From an uncultured Alphaproteobacteria bacterium (GTDB lineage: Bacteria > Pseudomonadota > Alphaproteobacteria > RF32 > CAG-239): 40,627 bases of DNA. Below, piece after piece: positions 1-8,400 of the stretch. Location: assembly GCA_949297665.1 (NCBI GenBank), contig CASFTO010000033.1, positions 1 to 40,627 of the forward strand. The letters are read 5' to 3'. Each line of letters opens with the position of its first letter. Positions within the stretch are counted from its first letter, which is position 1. A program made the position numbers and the translations under genes. Under the pieces are notes generated by a model that was not told where the DNA came from, did no database searches, and saw nothing but the letters and a program-made list of their open reading frames with translations.

Positions 1-1
1 C

Positions 2-556
2 GATAACTATACCAACGCCAACGGTTCCAATAACTATCTCGCCACGGCCGGTGCAGACATTTCCACCGCCATCAGCGAAATCGCCTCCAACATCGGCACC
101 GCCGAAGACCTGGGCGCAGAGCAAAACAAAGTTTCCGCGGGTAACACCGTCAACCAGAACATCGCCGCGATAAACTCGGCCGTCGGCAACACCTCCAAAC
201 TCGCCAACACGCATTACGTCTCCGGTGCCACCAATTTAACCGACGCCGTTGCCGGATTGGATAGCCAGATTCATGATTTGGATTCTCGCTATTACCAGTT
301 AAGCGGCGACATTGATGACCTGCGCGATGACTTCAACGCCGGCATGGCAACTATGTCCGCCATGACCGCTTTGGTTCCGAACGCCCGTGCCACCGGCAAC
401 ACCCAGCTTTCATTCGGTACCGGTATGTATGAGGGCGAAGCGGCAATGGCTCTCGGCGGCTTCCATTGGGTTGATGACAACATCTTGCTCAACGTCGGCG
501 CCGCCTGGGGCAGCGCGGATACCGCCTACCGCATGGGCGTAACCTACTCCTGGTAA
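2..556 (+). CDS. Trimeric autotransporter adhesin (YadA-like), C-terminal part
   Basis: The frame is open from the left edge, so the start lies outside the window. The visible ~184 residues begin with an Asn/Ala/Thr-rich stalk, continue through a coiled-coil-like neck (LDSQIHDLDSRYYQLSGDID) and end in a YadA-type membrane anchor: small/aromatic beta strands such as GTGMYEGEAAMALGGFHW and a terminal aromatic residue (GVTYSW). In this family the last ~70 residues of three subunits form one 12-stranded outer-membrane barrel that displays the stalk and head, usually for adhesion. An internal TTG at 257 could be taken for a start but lies inside the neck and is not real. Base composition is clearly more G+C-rich than the flanking genes. 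An intrinsic terminator follows directly. The family call is confident; the ligand cannot be read. Confidence 0.9.
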   Translation, partial: DNYTNANGSNNYLATAGADISTAISEIASNIGTAEDLGAEQNKVSAGNTVNQNIAAINSAVGNTSKLANTHYVSGATNLTDAVAGLDSQIHDLDSRYYQLSGDIDDLRDDFNAGMATMSAMTALVPNARATGNTQLSFGTGMYEGEAAMALGGFHWVDDNILLNVGAAWGSADTAYRMGVTYSW

Positions 557-580
557 ACCCGCCCGACACGCAAAAAAGGG

Positions 581-612
581 AAAGCCGCAGGCTCAAAACC
601 TGCGGCTTTTTT
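581..612 (+). terminator. Intrinsic terminator of the adhesin gene
   Basis: A perfect 11-bp stem (AAAGCCGCAGG / CCTGCGGCTTT, loop of 7) is followed by a T run, 25 nt after the adhesin stop codon. Confidence 0.9.
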
Positions 613-622
613 ATCAAAAACT

Positions 623-1219
623 TCATCTCTCCTTTTTAAGTCCAGATAACCTGTTTATCACCACCATATTGCTTTTACTGGTTTCATCGTTTCCGAAAGC
701 CTGTTCAAGCAGTTCAGCCCTTTTCTCAAATATCGTTTTCTCCGGCAACGGTTTATTCTCAGCCTTACAATACGCTCTTTGTTCCTTTGCCATTATTTTC
801 CTTTTTTCTACCGCAAAAGACATATCATATCCGGCATTTTTTGCCATCTTGTATCCAACCATATCCGCAAAACATTCCTGCCATAATTTCTCTCTGCCGA
901 AATAATTTTCCGGTCGCCCGCTGAAATCAATCCAATGTCCTAATTCATGACACATAATACCAACCAACAGTTCTTTATTATCCCCTCTCAAAAGACCTCT
1001 ATCGAGAAGCATAACAGGCCTACGTTTTCCATTTTGAAAAATACTAGCCATCGCAGCATCTGTAGTATCTTGTTCGGTATAATAAAAAATAATCGGATTA
1101 TCTTTCAACAATTCTGCCAATTTTTTATTCGGATATACATCAACAGAAAGGACCTCATTTAATACCTCATCTGTTTTCGTTTGATAATGCAGAACATTTT
1201 TATCAAACACGAGTATCAC
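623..1219 (-). CDS. HEXXH metallopeptidase-like protein
   Basis: A protein of 198 residues with a zinc-binding HELGH at residues 91-95, preceded by a hydrophobic stretch (LLVGIMC). A likely third ligand is E115 or D119 in WQECFAD, 20-24 residues downstream, a gluzincin-like spacing. No signal peptide is visible, so it is probably cytoplasmic. HELGH also occurs in ImmA/IrrE-type proteases, but no helix-turn-helix partner is adjacent, so the substrate is unknown. The start is GTG at 1219, whose GTGA overlaps the stop codon of the upstream small exported protein. The two are therefore probably translationally coupled. I do not recognise a named family. Confidence 0.7.
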   Translation of the reverse strand: MILVFDKNVLHYQTKTDEVLNEVLSVDVYPNKKLAELLKDNPIIFYYTEQDTTDAAMASIFQNGKRRPVMLLDRGLLRGDNKELLVGIMCHELGHWIDFSGRPENYFGREKLWQECFADMVGYKMAKNAGYDMSFAVEKRKIMAKEQRAYCKAENKPLPEKTIFEKRAELLEQAFGNDETSKSNMVVINRLSGLKKER

Positions 1220-1500
1220 TCCACTTTATTCAACTTAGCAAATTCCTTCTTTTGCGCATCGGTTAAGATATTCCAAAACTCCTCAAAATAGCGTTTTTCA
1301 ATTTCCATAATCCGATTGCGTCCGCTTTCAACTTCTTCCCAAATAGGTTGCACTTCCGCATTAAGATTTTCTTTTAATTCAATCAATTTTTTATTTTGTT
1401 CATCTGTCAGTTTCAAATTATCAGCAGTAATCTCCACTGCATATACATTAGAAACAGAACAAAACAATAACGCCATCAAAAAAACTCTGATTTTTTTCAT
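1216..1500 (-). CDS. Small exported Spy/CpxP-like protein
   Basis: A protein of 94 residues from ATG 1500, chosen over the longer frame at 1524 because AGGAG sits 8 nt upstream and the protein then opens with a clean signal peptide (MKKIRVFLMALLFCSVSNVYA, cleaved before VEI). The mature part is charged and helical, with two LTxxQ-like motifs (LTDEQNKK and LTDAQKKEF). This is the hallmark of the Spy/CpxP group of periplasmic chaperones and stress sensors, although the protein is shorter than Spy (~160 residues). It probably acts in the periplasm. It overlaps the HEXXH gene by 4 nt. The assignment is by motif only. Confidence 0.65.
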   Translation of the reverse strand: MKKIRVFLMALLFCSVSNVYAVEITADNLKLTDEQNKKLIELKENLNAEVQPIWEEVESGRNRIMEIEKRYFEEFWNILTDAQKKEFAKLNKVE

Positions 1501-1522
1501 TAAAAATCTCCTAAACAAATAC

Positions 1523-1550
1523 ACTATAATGCGTATATTAACTTAACGAA
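1523..1550 (-). promoter_or_regulatory. Candidate promoter of the Spy-like/HEXXH pair
   Basis: On the minus strand TTCGTT lies 16 bp before TATAGT (1523-1528), about 23 nt upstream of the ATG at 1500. The -35 is weak. A second -10-like TATAAT lies further upstream in the repeated box at 1594-1609. Confidence 0.35.
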
Positions 1551-1593
1551 AAAAAAGCGCAATAACAAATATAAAAACATACGCAATTCAAGG

Positions 1594-1609
1594 ATTAACA
1601 TATTATAAA
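1594..1609. repeat. 16-bp box, copy 1 (second copy 4604-4619)
   Basis: ATTAACATATTATAAA occurs identically here and at 4604-4619. On the minus strand each copy reads as a TATAAT -10 followed by ATGTTAAT and lies upstream of a minus-strand gene for an exported protein (Spy-like and MORN-repeat). It may be a shared promoter element or regulator site. AT-rich chance similarity is possible. Confidence 0.4.
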
Positions 1610-1626
1610 CACCATCATTTTAAAAG

Positions 1627-1654
1627 TTGCAAAAACAAAACAATAAGCTAGAAT
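1627..1654 (+). promoter_or_regulatory. Sigma-70-type promoter of ugd
   Basis: TTGCAA (1627-1632), 16-bp spacer, TAGAAT (1649-1654). The expected start near 1661 gives a leader of ~24 nt containing TAGGAG before ATG 1685. Confidence 0.6.
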
Positions 1655-1684
1655 AACCCCAACAAAAATTTAGGAGATTTTATA

Positions 1685-2989
1685 ATGAAAATTACGGTTA
1701 TCGGAACAGGATATGTCGGACTTCCTACCGGTGTTGGACTGGCAGAACTTGGAAATGATGTAATATGTTTAGATATAGATGAAAAAAAGATAAATATGCT
1801 GAAATCAGGAAAAGTCACCATCTTTGAAGAAGGATTAGAAGATTTATTCCAAAAAAACACGGCAAATGGTAAAGTAACATTTTCAACTTCATTCGCAGAA
1901 AGCATTCCTGAAGCTGATTTAGTCATTTTAGCAGTAGGTACACCGCCCAATCCGATAACCAAAGAAGCCGATATGAAATATATCAAAGCTGCGGCGGAAG
2001 AATTAGCTCATCACTTAAGAGGATACACGGTCATCGCGATAAAATCAACTGTGCCGGTTAATACCGGAAACGCCGTTGAAGACATCATACGCAGAACTAA
2101 CCCTACAGCTGATTTTGATGTTATATCTTTACCGGAATTTTTACGTGAAGGCTTCGCAGTGCATGACTTCTTCAATCCGGACAGAATTATCGTTGGTGCC
2201 AACTCTGAACGTGCCAAAGATGTCATCCGCACTTTATATGAACCGTTCAAAGATAAATGCACAATTTTATACGTTTCCCGCCAATCTTCAGAAACAATAA
2301 AATATGCATCAAATGCCTTTTTAGCCATGAAAATTCAATATATCAACGAGATGGCAGACTTCTGCGAAACATCTGGTGCAGATATTTATGAAGTAGCTAA
2401 AGGCATGGGGCTAGATTCTCGTATTGGTGCAAAATTTCTGGTTCCCGGTCCCGGATATGGCGGTTTCTGTTTTCCGAAAGACACCAATGCAATGGCCTAC
2501 ATGGGGAAATTCAATGGAGTAGATTTATCCTTGATAGAAACGACAATAAAAAGCAACGAACGCCGCAAAATCAATATGGCAAAACGTATTCTTGATATGG
2601 TTTCAGACAAGAAAAATCCAACCATAGCCGTTTTGGGAAGTGCTTTCAAAGGAGGAACAGACGATTGCCGTGAATCTCCTGCTTTGCAAATTATTGAAAT
2701 CATGTTAGCTCATGACGTAAATATTCGCCTATATGATCCACAAGCAATGCCAAACACAAAAGCAATCTTAGGCAACATGATTACTTATTGTGATTCTGCA
2801 TATGAAGCCATAGGCGGTGCAGATGCTCTTGCTGTTTTGACCGATTGGGCAGAATTCAAAGAATTGGATTTAGAGAAAATCAAAATGCTATTAACAAAAC
2901 CACAAATTGCAGACTACCGCAATACATTTGACTGCAAAAAAGCCAAAGAACTTGGATTTGAAATCAAAAGTCTGGGGAGAAAGCTCTAA
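1685..2989 (+). CDS. ugd: UDP-glucose 6-dehydrogenase
   Basis: A protein of 434 residues, full length for the UDP-glucose/GDP-mannose dehydrogenase family. It catalyses NAD-dependent four-electron oxidation of UDP-glucose to UDP-glucuronate in the cytoplasm, a precursor for capsule, exopolysaccharide or LPS sugars. The N-terminal Rossmann motif GTGYVG is at residues 7-12. The PEFLREG loop follows, then the ETIKYASNAFLA helix with the conserved Lys (206) and Asn (210). The catalytic cysteine C262 sits in GYGGFCFPKD. The C-terminal domain shows AVLGSAFKGGTDDCRESPA. SD TAGGAG lies 8-9 nt before the ATG. It is a monocistronic unit with its own promoter and terminator and no polysaccharide genes beside it. 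UDP-N-acetyl-mannosamine or GDP-mannose dehydrogenase are less likely alternatives within the same fold. Confidence 0.92.
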   Translation: MKITVIGTGYVGLPTGVGLAELGNDVICLDIDEKKINMLKSGKVTIFEEGLEDLFQKNTANGKVTFSTSFAESIPEADLVILAVGTPPNPITKEADMKYIKAAAEELAHHLRGYTVIAIKSTVPVNTGNAVEDIIRRTNPTADFDVISLPEFLREGFAVHDFFNPDRIIVGANSERAKDVIRTLYEPFKDKCTILYVSRQSSETIKYASNAFLAMKIQYINEMADFCETSGADIYEVAKGMGLDSRIGAKFLVPGPGYGGFCFPKDTNAMAYMGKFNGVDLSLIETTIKSNERRKINMAKRILDMVSDKKNPTIAVLGSAFKGGTDDCRESPALQIIEIMLAHDVNIRLYDPQAMPNTKAILGNMITYCDSAYEAIGGADALAVLTDWAEFKELDLEKIKMLLTKPQIADYRNTFDCKKAKELGFEIKSLGRKL

Positions 2990-3015
2990 ATATAAGGATA
3001 CAAATTAATAAAAAA

Positions 3016-3043
3016 ATAAAGGCCTCTAAAAAGAGGTCTTTAT
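3016..3043. terminator. Bidirectional terminator between ugd and the MORN gene
   Basis: An 11-bp stem with one G-T wobble (ATAAAGGCCTC / GAGGTCTTTAT), with T runs on both strands, lies between the convergent ends at 2989 and 3063. Confidence 0.8.
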
Positions 3044-3062
3044 TTTAAGAATCAGCTAAACA

Positions 3063-4580
3063 CTAATACGCTTCATTGATTAATTTAAGTTCATCTTCAG
3101 ACATCAATACCGGATCTTTGCCATGATTAAGACTATAACCTTTAATAGCTTCATCTTTATTAAACAAGACCTTAGCCATTAAAGTTCCGTCCTGATTATA
3201 CGCATCCAACATACCGTGCTTTTTACCTTTTTCATAAGAAACTTCACCCATAAGCTCGCCGGTTGGATAATAACGTTTAACTTTCCCTTCTTTTCTATTC
3301 TTGACATAAGGAATTTCATAAGACAAATTACCATCCTCATCATAAACAAGTGTCAAACCATCTAACACGCCATTAATATAATTAGCGGTCGATTTAACTT
3401 TTCCCGAATCATAAAATTCTTTATATTCCCCGTTCAAAACATCTTTAACAAAATTACCCTCGGAAACAACCTTACCATTTTCATCAAAATTTTTCTGAAT
3501 TCCCTCTTTTTTTCCATCTTTATAATAAGTCTCAACAGACAATTTACCATTTTCATCATAAAACTTAGCCACTCCGTTAGCTACGGCATCAACATAAGTC
3601 ATTTCCATTTTCAAGCCGGAAGTTTCATAATATTCACGCCCAATACCATTAACAACACCATTAACATAGGGCATCTCCGTTTTAACTTTTCCGTCTTCAA
3701 AATATTCTGTTTCAACCCCATTTTTCATATCATTTTTATACTCAACGGCTAATTTGACAGAACCGTTTGGAAAATAAGCCCGAGCCAAACCATCTCGAAC
3801 ATTATTTTTATAATTAACTGTCAAATTAAGTACGCCATCTTCCGTATAAAAAATTCCCTCTCCGTCAATAACATCATCTTTATAAGGGATTACCGCGGCC
3901 AAACCACCGCTTTCAAAATAATTCTGCATATTACCATTCTTTTTACCAAATTCGTAACTCATCTGAGATTTAAGGCGTCCGCTTTTATAATAAATAGCCC
4001 TTTCACCAACAATAGCATCTCCGCTATAATTAAGTTTTTCCGCAATACTGCCATCATAAAAATAGACAGTAGCCTCGCCCTCTTTTTGCCCATCAGTATA
4101 ATTATAGAGTTCTTTTAATTTACCGTCTTCGTAATAGGACTTGGCAACTCCGTTTTTAACATCTGCATCATAAGATATTCTGTCCTTAACTTGTCCGTTT
4201 TTATAAAAAGTCCTCATCACACCATTAATTTTCCCCCCGCGATAAGGAATTTTTTCTTTAAGATTACCATCTTCATAATAGACGAGAGCCACCCCCTCTA
4301 ATTTTCCATTAACAAACGGCATATCCGCTTGTTTAATTCCCTGCTCATTAAAAAGAGCTCCGACACCATTTAACAAACCGTCCGCATAAGGCATAACACT
4401 TTTTCTGACATTACTTTCATAAAAGAGCTCATAATTACCGGTAACCGGATCACCGTTAATATCATACAAGACCCCATTAACCATGCGTGTATCATCTTCT
4501 TTATAGGTATAAGTAGCCCAAGCTGAATGAAGATTAAATCCCAAACATATCAAGAGCAAACAATAAAAACGAAACGACAT
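3063..4580 (-). CDS. Exported MORN-repeat (YwqK-like) protein
   Basis: A protein of 505 residues from ATG 4580, preferred over an upstream in-frame TTG/ATG near 4604 because AGGAG lies 8 nt before it and the N-terminus becomes a signal peptide (MSFRFYCLLLICLGFNLHSAWA). Nearly the whole mature chain is about 18 tandem units of 23-24 residues of the form xxNGxxxxYYEDGKLKxExxY, i.e. MORN_2-type repeats, from about residue 40 to 480. These predict a long solenoid of beta hairpins in the periplasm or at the cell surface. Such repeats serve as binding scaffolds; annotation pipelines often label them YwqK antitoxin components, but no toxin is adjacent. No catalytic motif is visible. Confidence 0.85.
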   Translation of the reverse strand: MSFRFYCLLLICLGFNLHSAWATYTYKEDDTRMVNGVLYDINGDPVTGNYELFYESNVRKSVMPYADGLLNGVGALFNEQGIKQADMPFVNGKLEGVALVYYEDGNLKEKIPYRGGKINGVMRTFYKNGQVKDRISYDADVKNGVAKSYYEDGKLKELYNYTDGQKEGEATVYFYDGSIAEKLNYSGDAIVGERAIYYKSGRLKSQMSYEFGKKNGNMQNYFESGGLAAVIPYKDDVIDGEGIFYTEDGVLNLTVNYKNNVRDGLARAYFPNGSVKLAVEYKNDMKNGVETEYFEDGKVKTEMPYVNGVVNGIGREYYETSGLKMEMTYVDAVANGVAKFYDENGKLSVETYYKDGKKEGIQKNFDENGKVVSEGNFVKDVLNGEYKEFYDSGKVKSTANYINGVLDGLTLVYDEDGNLSYEIPYVKNRKEGKVKRYYPTGELMGEVSYEKGKKHGMLDAYNQDGTLMAKVLFNKDEAIKGYSLNHGKDPVLMSEDELKLINEAY

Positions 4581-4603
4581 AAGAGCTCCTACCTTATACA
4601 TCA

Positions 4604-4619
4604 ATTAACATATTATAAA
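4604..4619. repeat. 16-bp box, copy 2 (first copy 1594-1609)
   Basis: ATTAACATATTATAAA, identical to copy 1. On the minus strand it supplies TATAAT ~35 nt before the MORN gene's ATG; a weak TTGAGT lies 15 bp further upstream. It is a reasonable promoter for that gene. Confidence 0.45.
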
Positions 4620-4683
4620 AGTAAACTACATCACTCAATATAATCAAGTAAAAAGATAGTTTTACCACATCATATACGCAACA

Positions 4684-4709
4684 AAAAATCCCCACGAATG
4701 GGGATTTTT
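4684..4709 (-). terminator. Terminator after the DUF1189-like gene
   Basis: A perfect 10-bp stem AAAAATCCCC / GGGGATTTTT with a 6-nt loop. On the minus strand it ends in a T run, 17 nt past the stop at 4726. Confidence 0.85.
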
Positions 4710-4725
4710 CATAAAAAGAATCCAA

Positions 4726-5460
4726 TTATTTATTATCAGGTAGCAAAAATTTAAGAGTACCTATAAGAACAAGCACAAAAGCAAAAGCAAAACGCACCAT
4801 TCCCACCGTTGCCGAATTAAACATTAAATCCGCAGCAAAAACCAACAGTTCAACACCGGCAACTGTAACCGCGCTCATCCTCATCAACGCTGAAGTTGAA
4901 ACCAGCTCTTTTCTTTTCAAGAATTTCAATATCAGCGCCATAAAGAGAACAATAAAACCGGCTTTAACTAAATATGTAATAAAGAAAAACACTAATAGCA
5001 CCAAAACAACAATTGCAGAAACCGTACCTACGGCACCATCAACTATTTCCGGAAAATTCTCTTTAGTAAATTCGCCGTCACGAAACTGAATACGCTTAAT
5101 TTGATTTGGAGATGATAAATAAACAACATCTTTGGTAATAAAAATCCCCAATTCATTCATAGCCGGCGCTTTCGCCTCAACTCTGGTATCCAAGACAACA
5201 GAAAATAAATCCTCTGGTTTCCCCTGCTGTCCTAAATCAATATCAATTTTTTTATAAATATCCACCGGATAGACAACTTTACCATCTTTAACAGTCAACG
5301 GCAAAAATTCATTAGCCACCAACATAATTTCAGGTTTCACTTCAGAATATGAATTTCTAAGAGAAATCGCCATTATCATTGTCACCAAAACTGCCGTAGC
5401 CAACAAAAAGAGTGCTCCGATACCTTTGCCTTGCTTAATATATAAAACAAACTTTTCCAT
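4726..5460 (-). CDS. Polytopic inner-membrane protein, DUF1189-like
   Basis: A protein of 244 residues. One transmembrane helix lies near residues 14-33, an extracytoplasmic domain of ~100 residues follows (roughly 35-135), then four helices (about 138-160, 163-183, 195-213 and 218-238). The layout of one helix, a soluble beta-rich domain and a C-terminal helix bundle resembles DUF1189 proteins, a family without a settled function; I place it there only tentatively. It starts 17 nt after the autotransporter gene stops, on the same strand, and shares its terminator, so the two are likely co-transcribed. A role in envelope maintenance is inference. Confidence 0.55.
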   Translation of the reverse strand: MEKFVLYIKQGKGIGALFLLATAVLVTMIMAISLRNSYSEVKPEIMLVANEFLPLTVKDGKVVYPVDIYKKIDIDLGQQGKPEDLFSVVLDTRVEAKAPAMNELGIFITKDVVYLSSPNQIKRIQFRDGEFTKENFPEIVDGAVGTVSAIVVLVLLVFFFITYLVKAGFIVLFMALILKFLKRKELVSTSALMRMSAVTVAGVELLVFAADLMFNSATVGMVRFAFAFVLVLIGTLKFLLPDNK

Positions 5461-5477
5461 AAATAAAATCCTCTCAT

Positions 5478-8400
5478 TTAAAATTTATACTGCACACCCG
5501 CATCAATCAAAAGACTTTTATCATTAGCTGTTTCTTTTTCAATATTTCCGTAAAGTGTAATATCTTTATAATTATAATTTACGCGAGCAGATAAAACAGC
5601 TCTACCATCATCTTCCTTGTGCGCTAATTTATATTTACCGTCAAGAGCGGCTACAGAAGCATCAAAACCGTCATCAGGGTCAAGAAATTCCACATAATAA
5701 ACCCCTCCGATTTGGATCGTCAAATGACTATCATTATCAAAATCAACTTTTTTAGCCAAATAAGCACCAAGACCGCCTTCTAAAGACAAATCATTTTGAC
5801 TGTCGGTATGAATAGCACCTTCATTATCACCCTCATCATAACCATCACTATAAACACCAAACAAGTTTAACTCCGCCAACGGACTAAATGTAAAACCTCC
5901 CCCCAAATTTAAGTTATAACGAATTTCATTACTGACACCATATTGATACTCATTAATATCCGCAGAATACTTTTGTAAATCCGTCAAACGGTCGTATGAA
6001 CCATCCACATATCCCAAATACGCTTTAGAAAACCACTGCGTACCGTTTTTAAAATCATATCCGACCGGAGCCCACACACCAAAAATATTAGCATCCCGTT
6101 TAGAGCCGTTATCATAATCACTGTCAAGTTTTGCAATACTAGCCCCCAAACCATAAGTTATGCCATTATTTGCTTTATTTTTCAACATAGCATAAGCAAC
6201 ATGCGCCTGACCATCCGAGCCCATAAGAGTACCGTCGCTGTCTGTTGAAATATCAATATATTTGTATCCGCCAATATAATTTTGATTAGGCTGATTAAAC
6301 AAATTATCATTAAATTGTCGACTTAAATTGCGATAAAGCAATGCATCTTCGCGACGAAAATTAGGCAGCATATCCGTTCCCAAAAGGTTAGCCGCTTTTT
6401 GATTAAGTGCATTTTTACTATCGGCGGTTTTTAAGCTATCAAAAATCTTACTACCATTACCGGCAATATAATTATTTTCGAGATAACCGGAAATATTATC
6501 ATCATCAATAATGTCCTTAAAATTTTGCCGTGTCATAACAACATCATATCCGCCATTTTGATTTTGCTGAGAATTCGCCACAAACATTGCCGATTTAGAA
6601 TTTAAATTCAACTCCTCAACATCATCCGCTTGCAAAGCTCCCGTCAAGACATATTGATTACCAAAACCACCTAATACATTTTTTTCGGAAACACTCATAT
6701 CGCCTTTTAGGCTATCCGCAAAAAAGCGACCTCCTTGCCCTAAGATAATTTCACCACCTAAATCATTTAAGTCAACTGTAGTTTTTCCTATTGCATCTCC
6801 ATAAATATCAATAGCCTCACCGGTTTGAGAAATATTATCAGAAGAACCGTTAAACATAATAGTACCGGAATTTTCAAGTGAAGCACCTTTTTCCAGATAA
6901 ACCCCCGTACCATATTCCGCACCGGTAATTTTAATAGTTCCGGTATTTGTAACATACGAACCGCTTTCCGCATAAATACCATACGCCGTACCACCGATTT
7001 CACCATCAGGATTATAAGTCTGCCCAGTTTCTTCATCTTCATAGGCTTGACGATAAATATTAATCGTCCCGCTATTTACGATATTCGAATTAGCCCCGCC
7101 ATAAATACCAACAGCAGTGCCATTACCTAGATTATTAATATTAATTTCGCCAGAATTTTCAATTGAACTTTCTTGACCGCCGCGAAGTCCGGTTGTTACG
7201 CCACTACCTGTACTAACAATATTAATAACCGAATGCGTCCCCTCGTTAGTAATATTACCTATATTTGCAGCAGTTCCGTCATTTCCGCCGAGAGTATATA
7301 TACCATACGCATCACCGTCACCCAAATTTACAATATTTATCAAACCCTCCGCAACACCTATGGGTTTACCTTCACCATCTACTACACCTTGATGAATAGC
7401 ATTTTGCAGTTCAACTCCCCCATACATACCATAAACATTTCCATTTCCAACATTATGAATATTGATTATGCCTGATGCTGTTGAAGCTCCTTGTGTTGGT
7501 CCCACACCATCCCAATAAACAACAGAATTATAAGCAAACCAATTGCGCAACATTCCACCACCATCTTCCGGCTGCCCCACTCCGGGAATTCCATCGGGAC
7601 TAACCGCCAGACCATAAACATTCCCATCGCCAGTACTATACAAATTGATACTACCTTTAACATCCCCACCACCATCATAAGAAATACTATTAGTAGCATT
7701 AGTATATCCGCTTAAACCATAAATATCTCCATCACTATGAATAGTAATATTTCCTTCAGCTTTACTACCTGCGAAATTAGTTCTTGCATTATAAGCGCGA
7801 ACATCACCATAAACGCCTATAACGCTGCCGCCACCTTTATTATTTATTTCGAGATTACCATAAGCAGTTCCACCAAATTCACCCAATGCAACATATGCCT
7901 CTTTCAAGAAAGAAATATCCTCAACATGAGAATAAATGCCAAACACATTTCCCTTTCCCTCATTATTAATAACAATATTACCTATCCCGATATTTCCAGA
8001 CTCTATAACATCAGCATTTCTGATATTACCAAAGCCATAAATACCATAAACGTTACCATTACCCTTATTATCTATATTAATATTCGCCTCTTTATCAGGA
8101 TATTCAGAATCTGAACGTAAATTATATACATCTTCTTCTTCCGAATAAATTCCATACACATCTTGATCATTGTCATTATCAATATCAATGTCATCGGCAA
8201 CACAGTCATTCCCAACCAAATGTGTATTTTCAGGACAAATAATCGGAATACATTTAGAACCATCCCATTTCTGACCGGTAGGACATGAAACACAATTATT
8301 TCCCTCTAAATGAGTTCCGTCCGGACAAATAATCGGAATACATTGTTCGCCATCCCACTTCTGACCAGTCGGACAACGATTTGTATTTCCTGAAGAACCA

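Noticed and set aside
3063..4580. Toxin-antitoxin (YwqK) locus
   Set aside because: The YwqK label comes only from MORN_2 repeats; the protein has a signal peptide and no toxin gene lies beside it.
7173..8114. Plus-strand open frames opposite the autotransporter passenger
   Set aside because: They mirror the Asn/Gly/Ile-rich repeats of the passenger (Ile/Asn/Thr/Ser shadows) and have no start signals.
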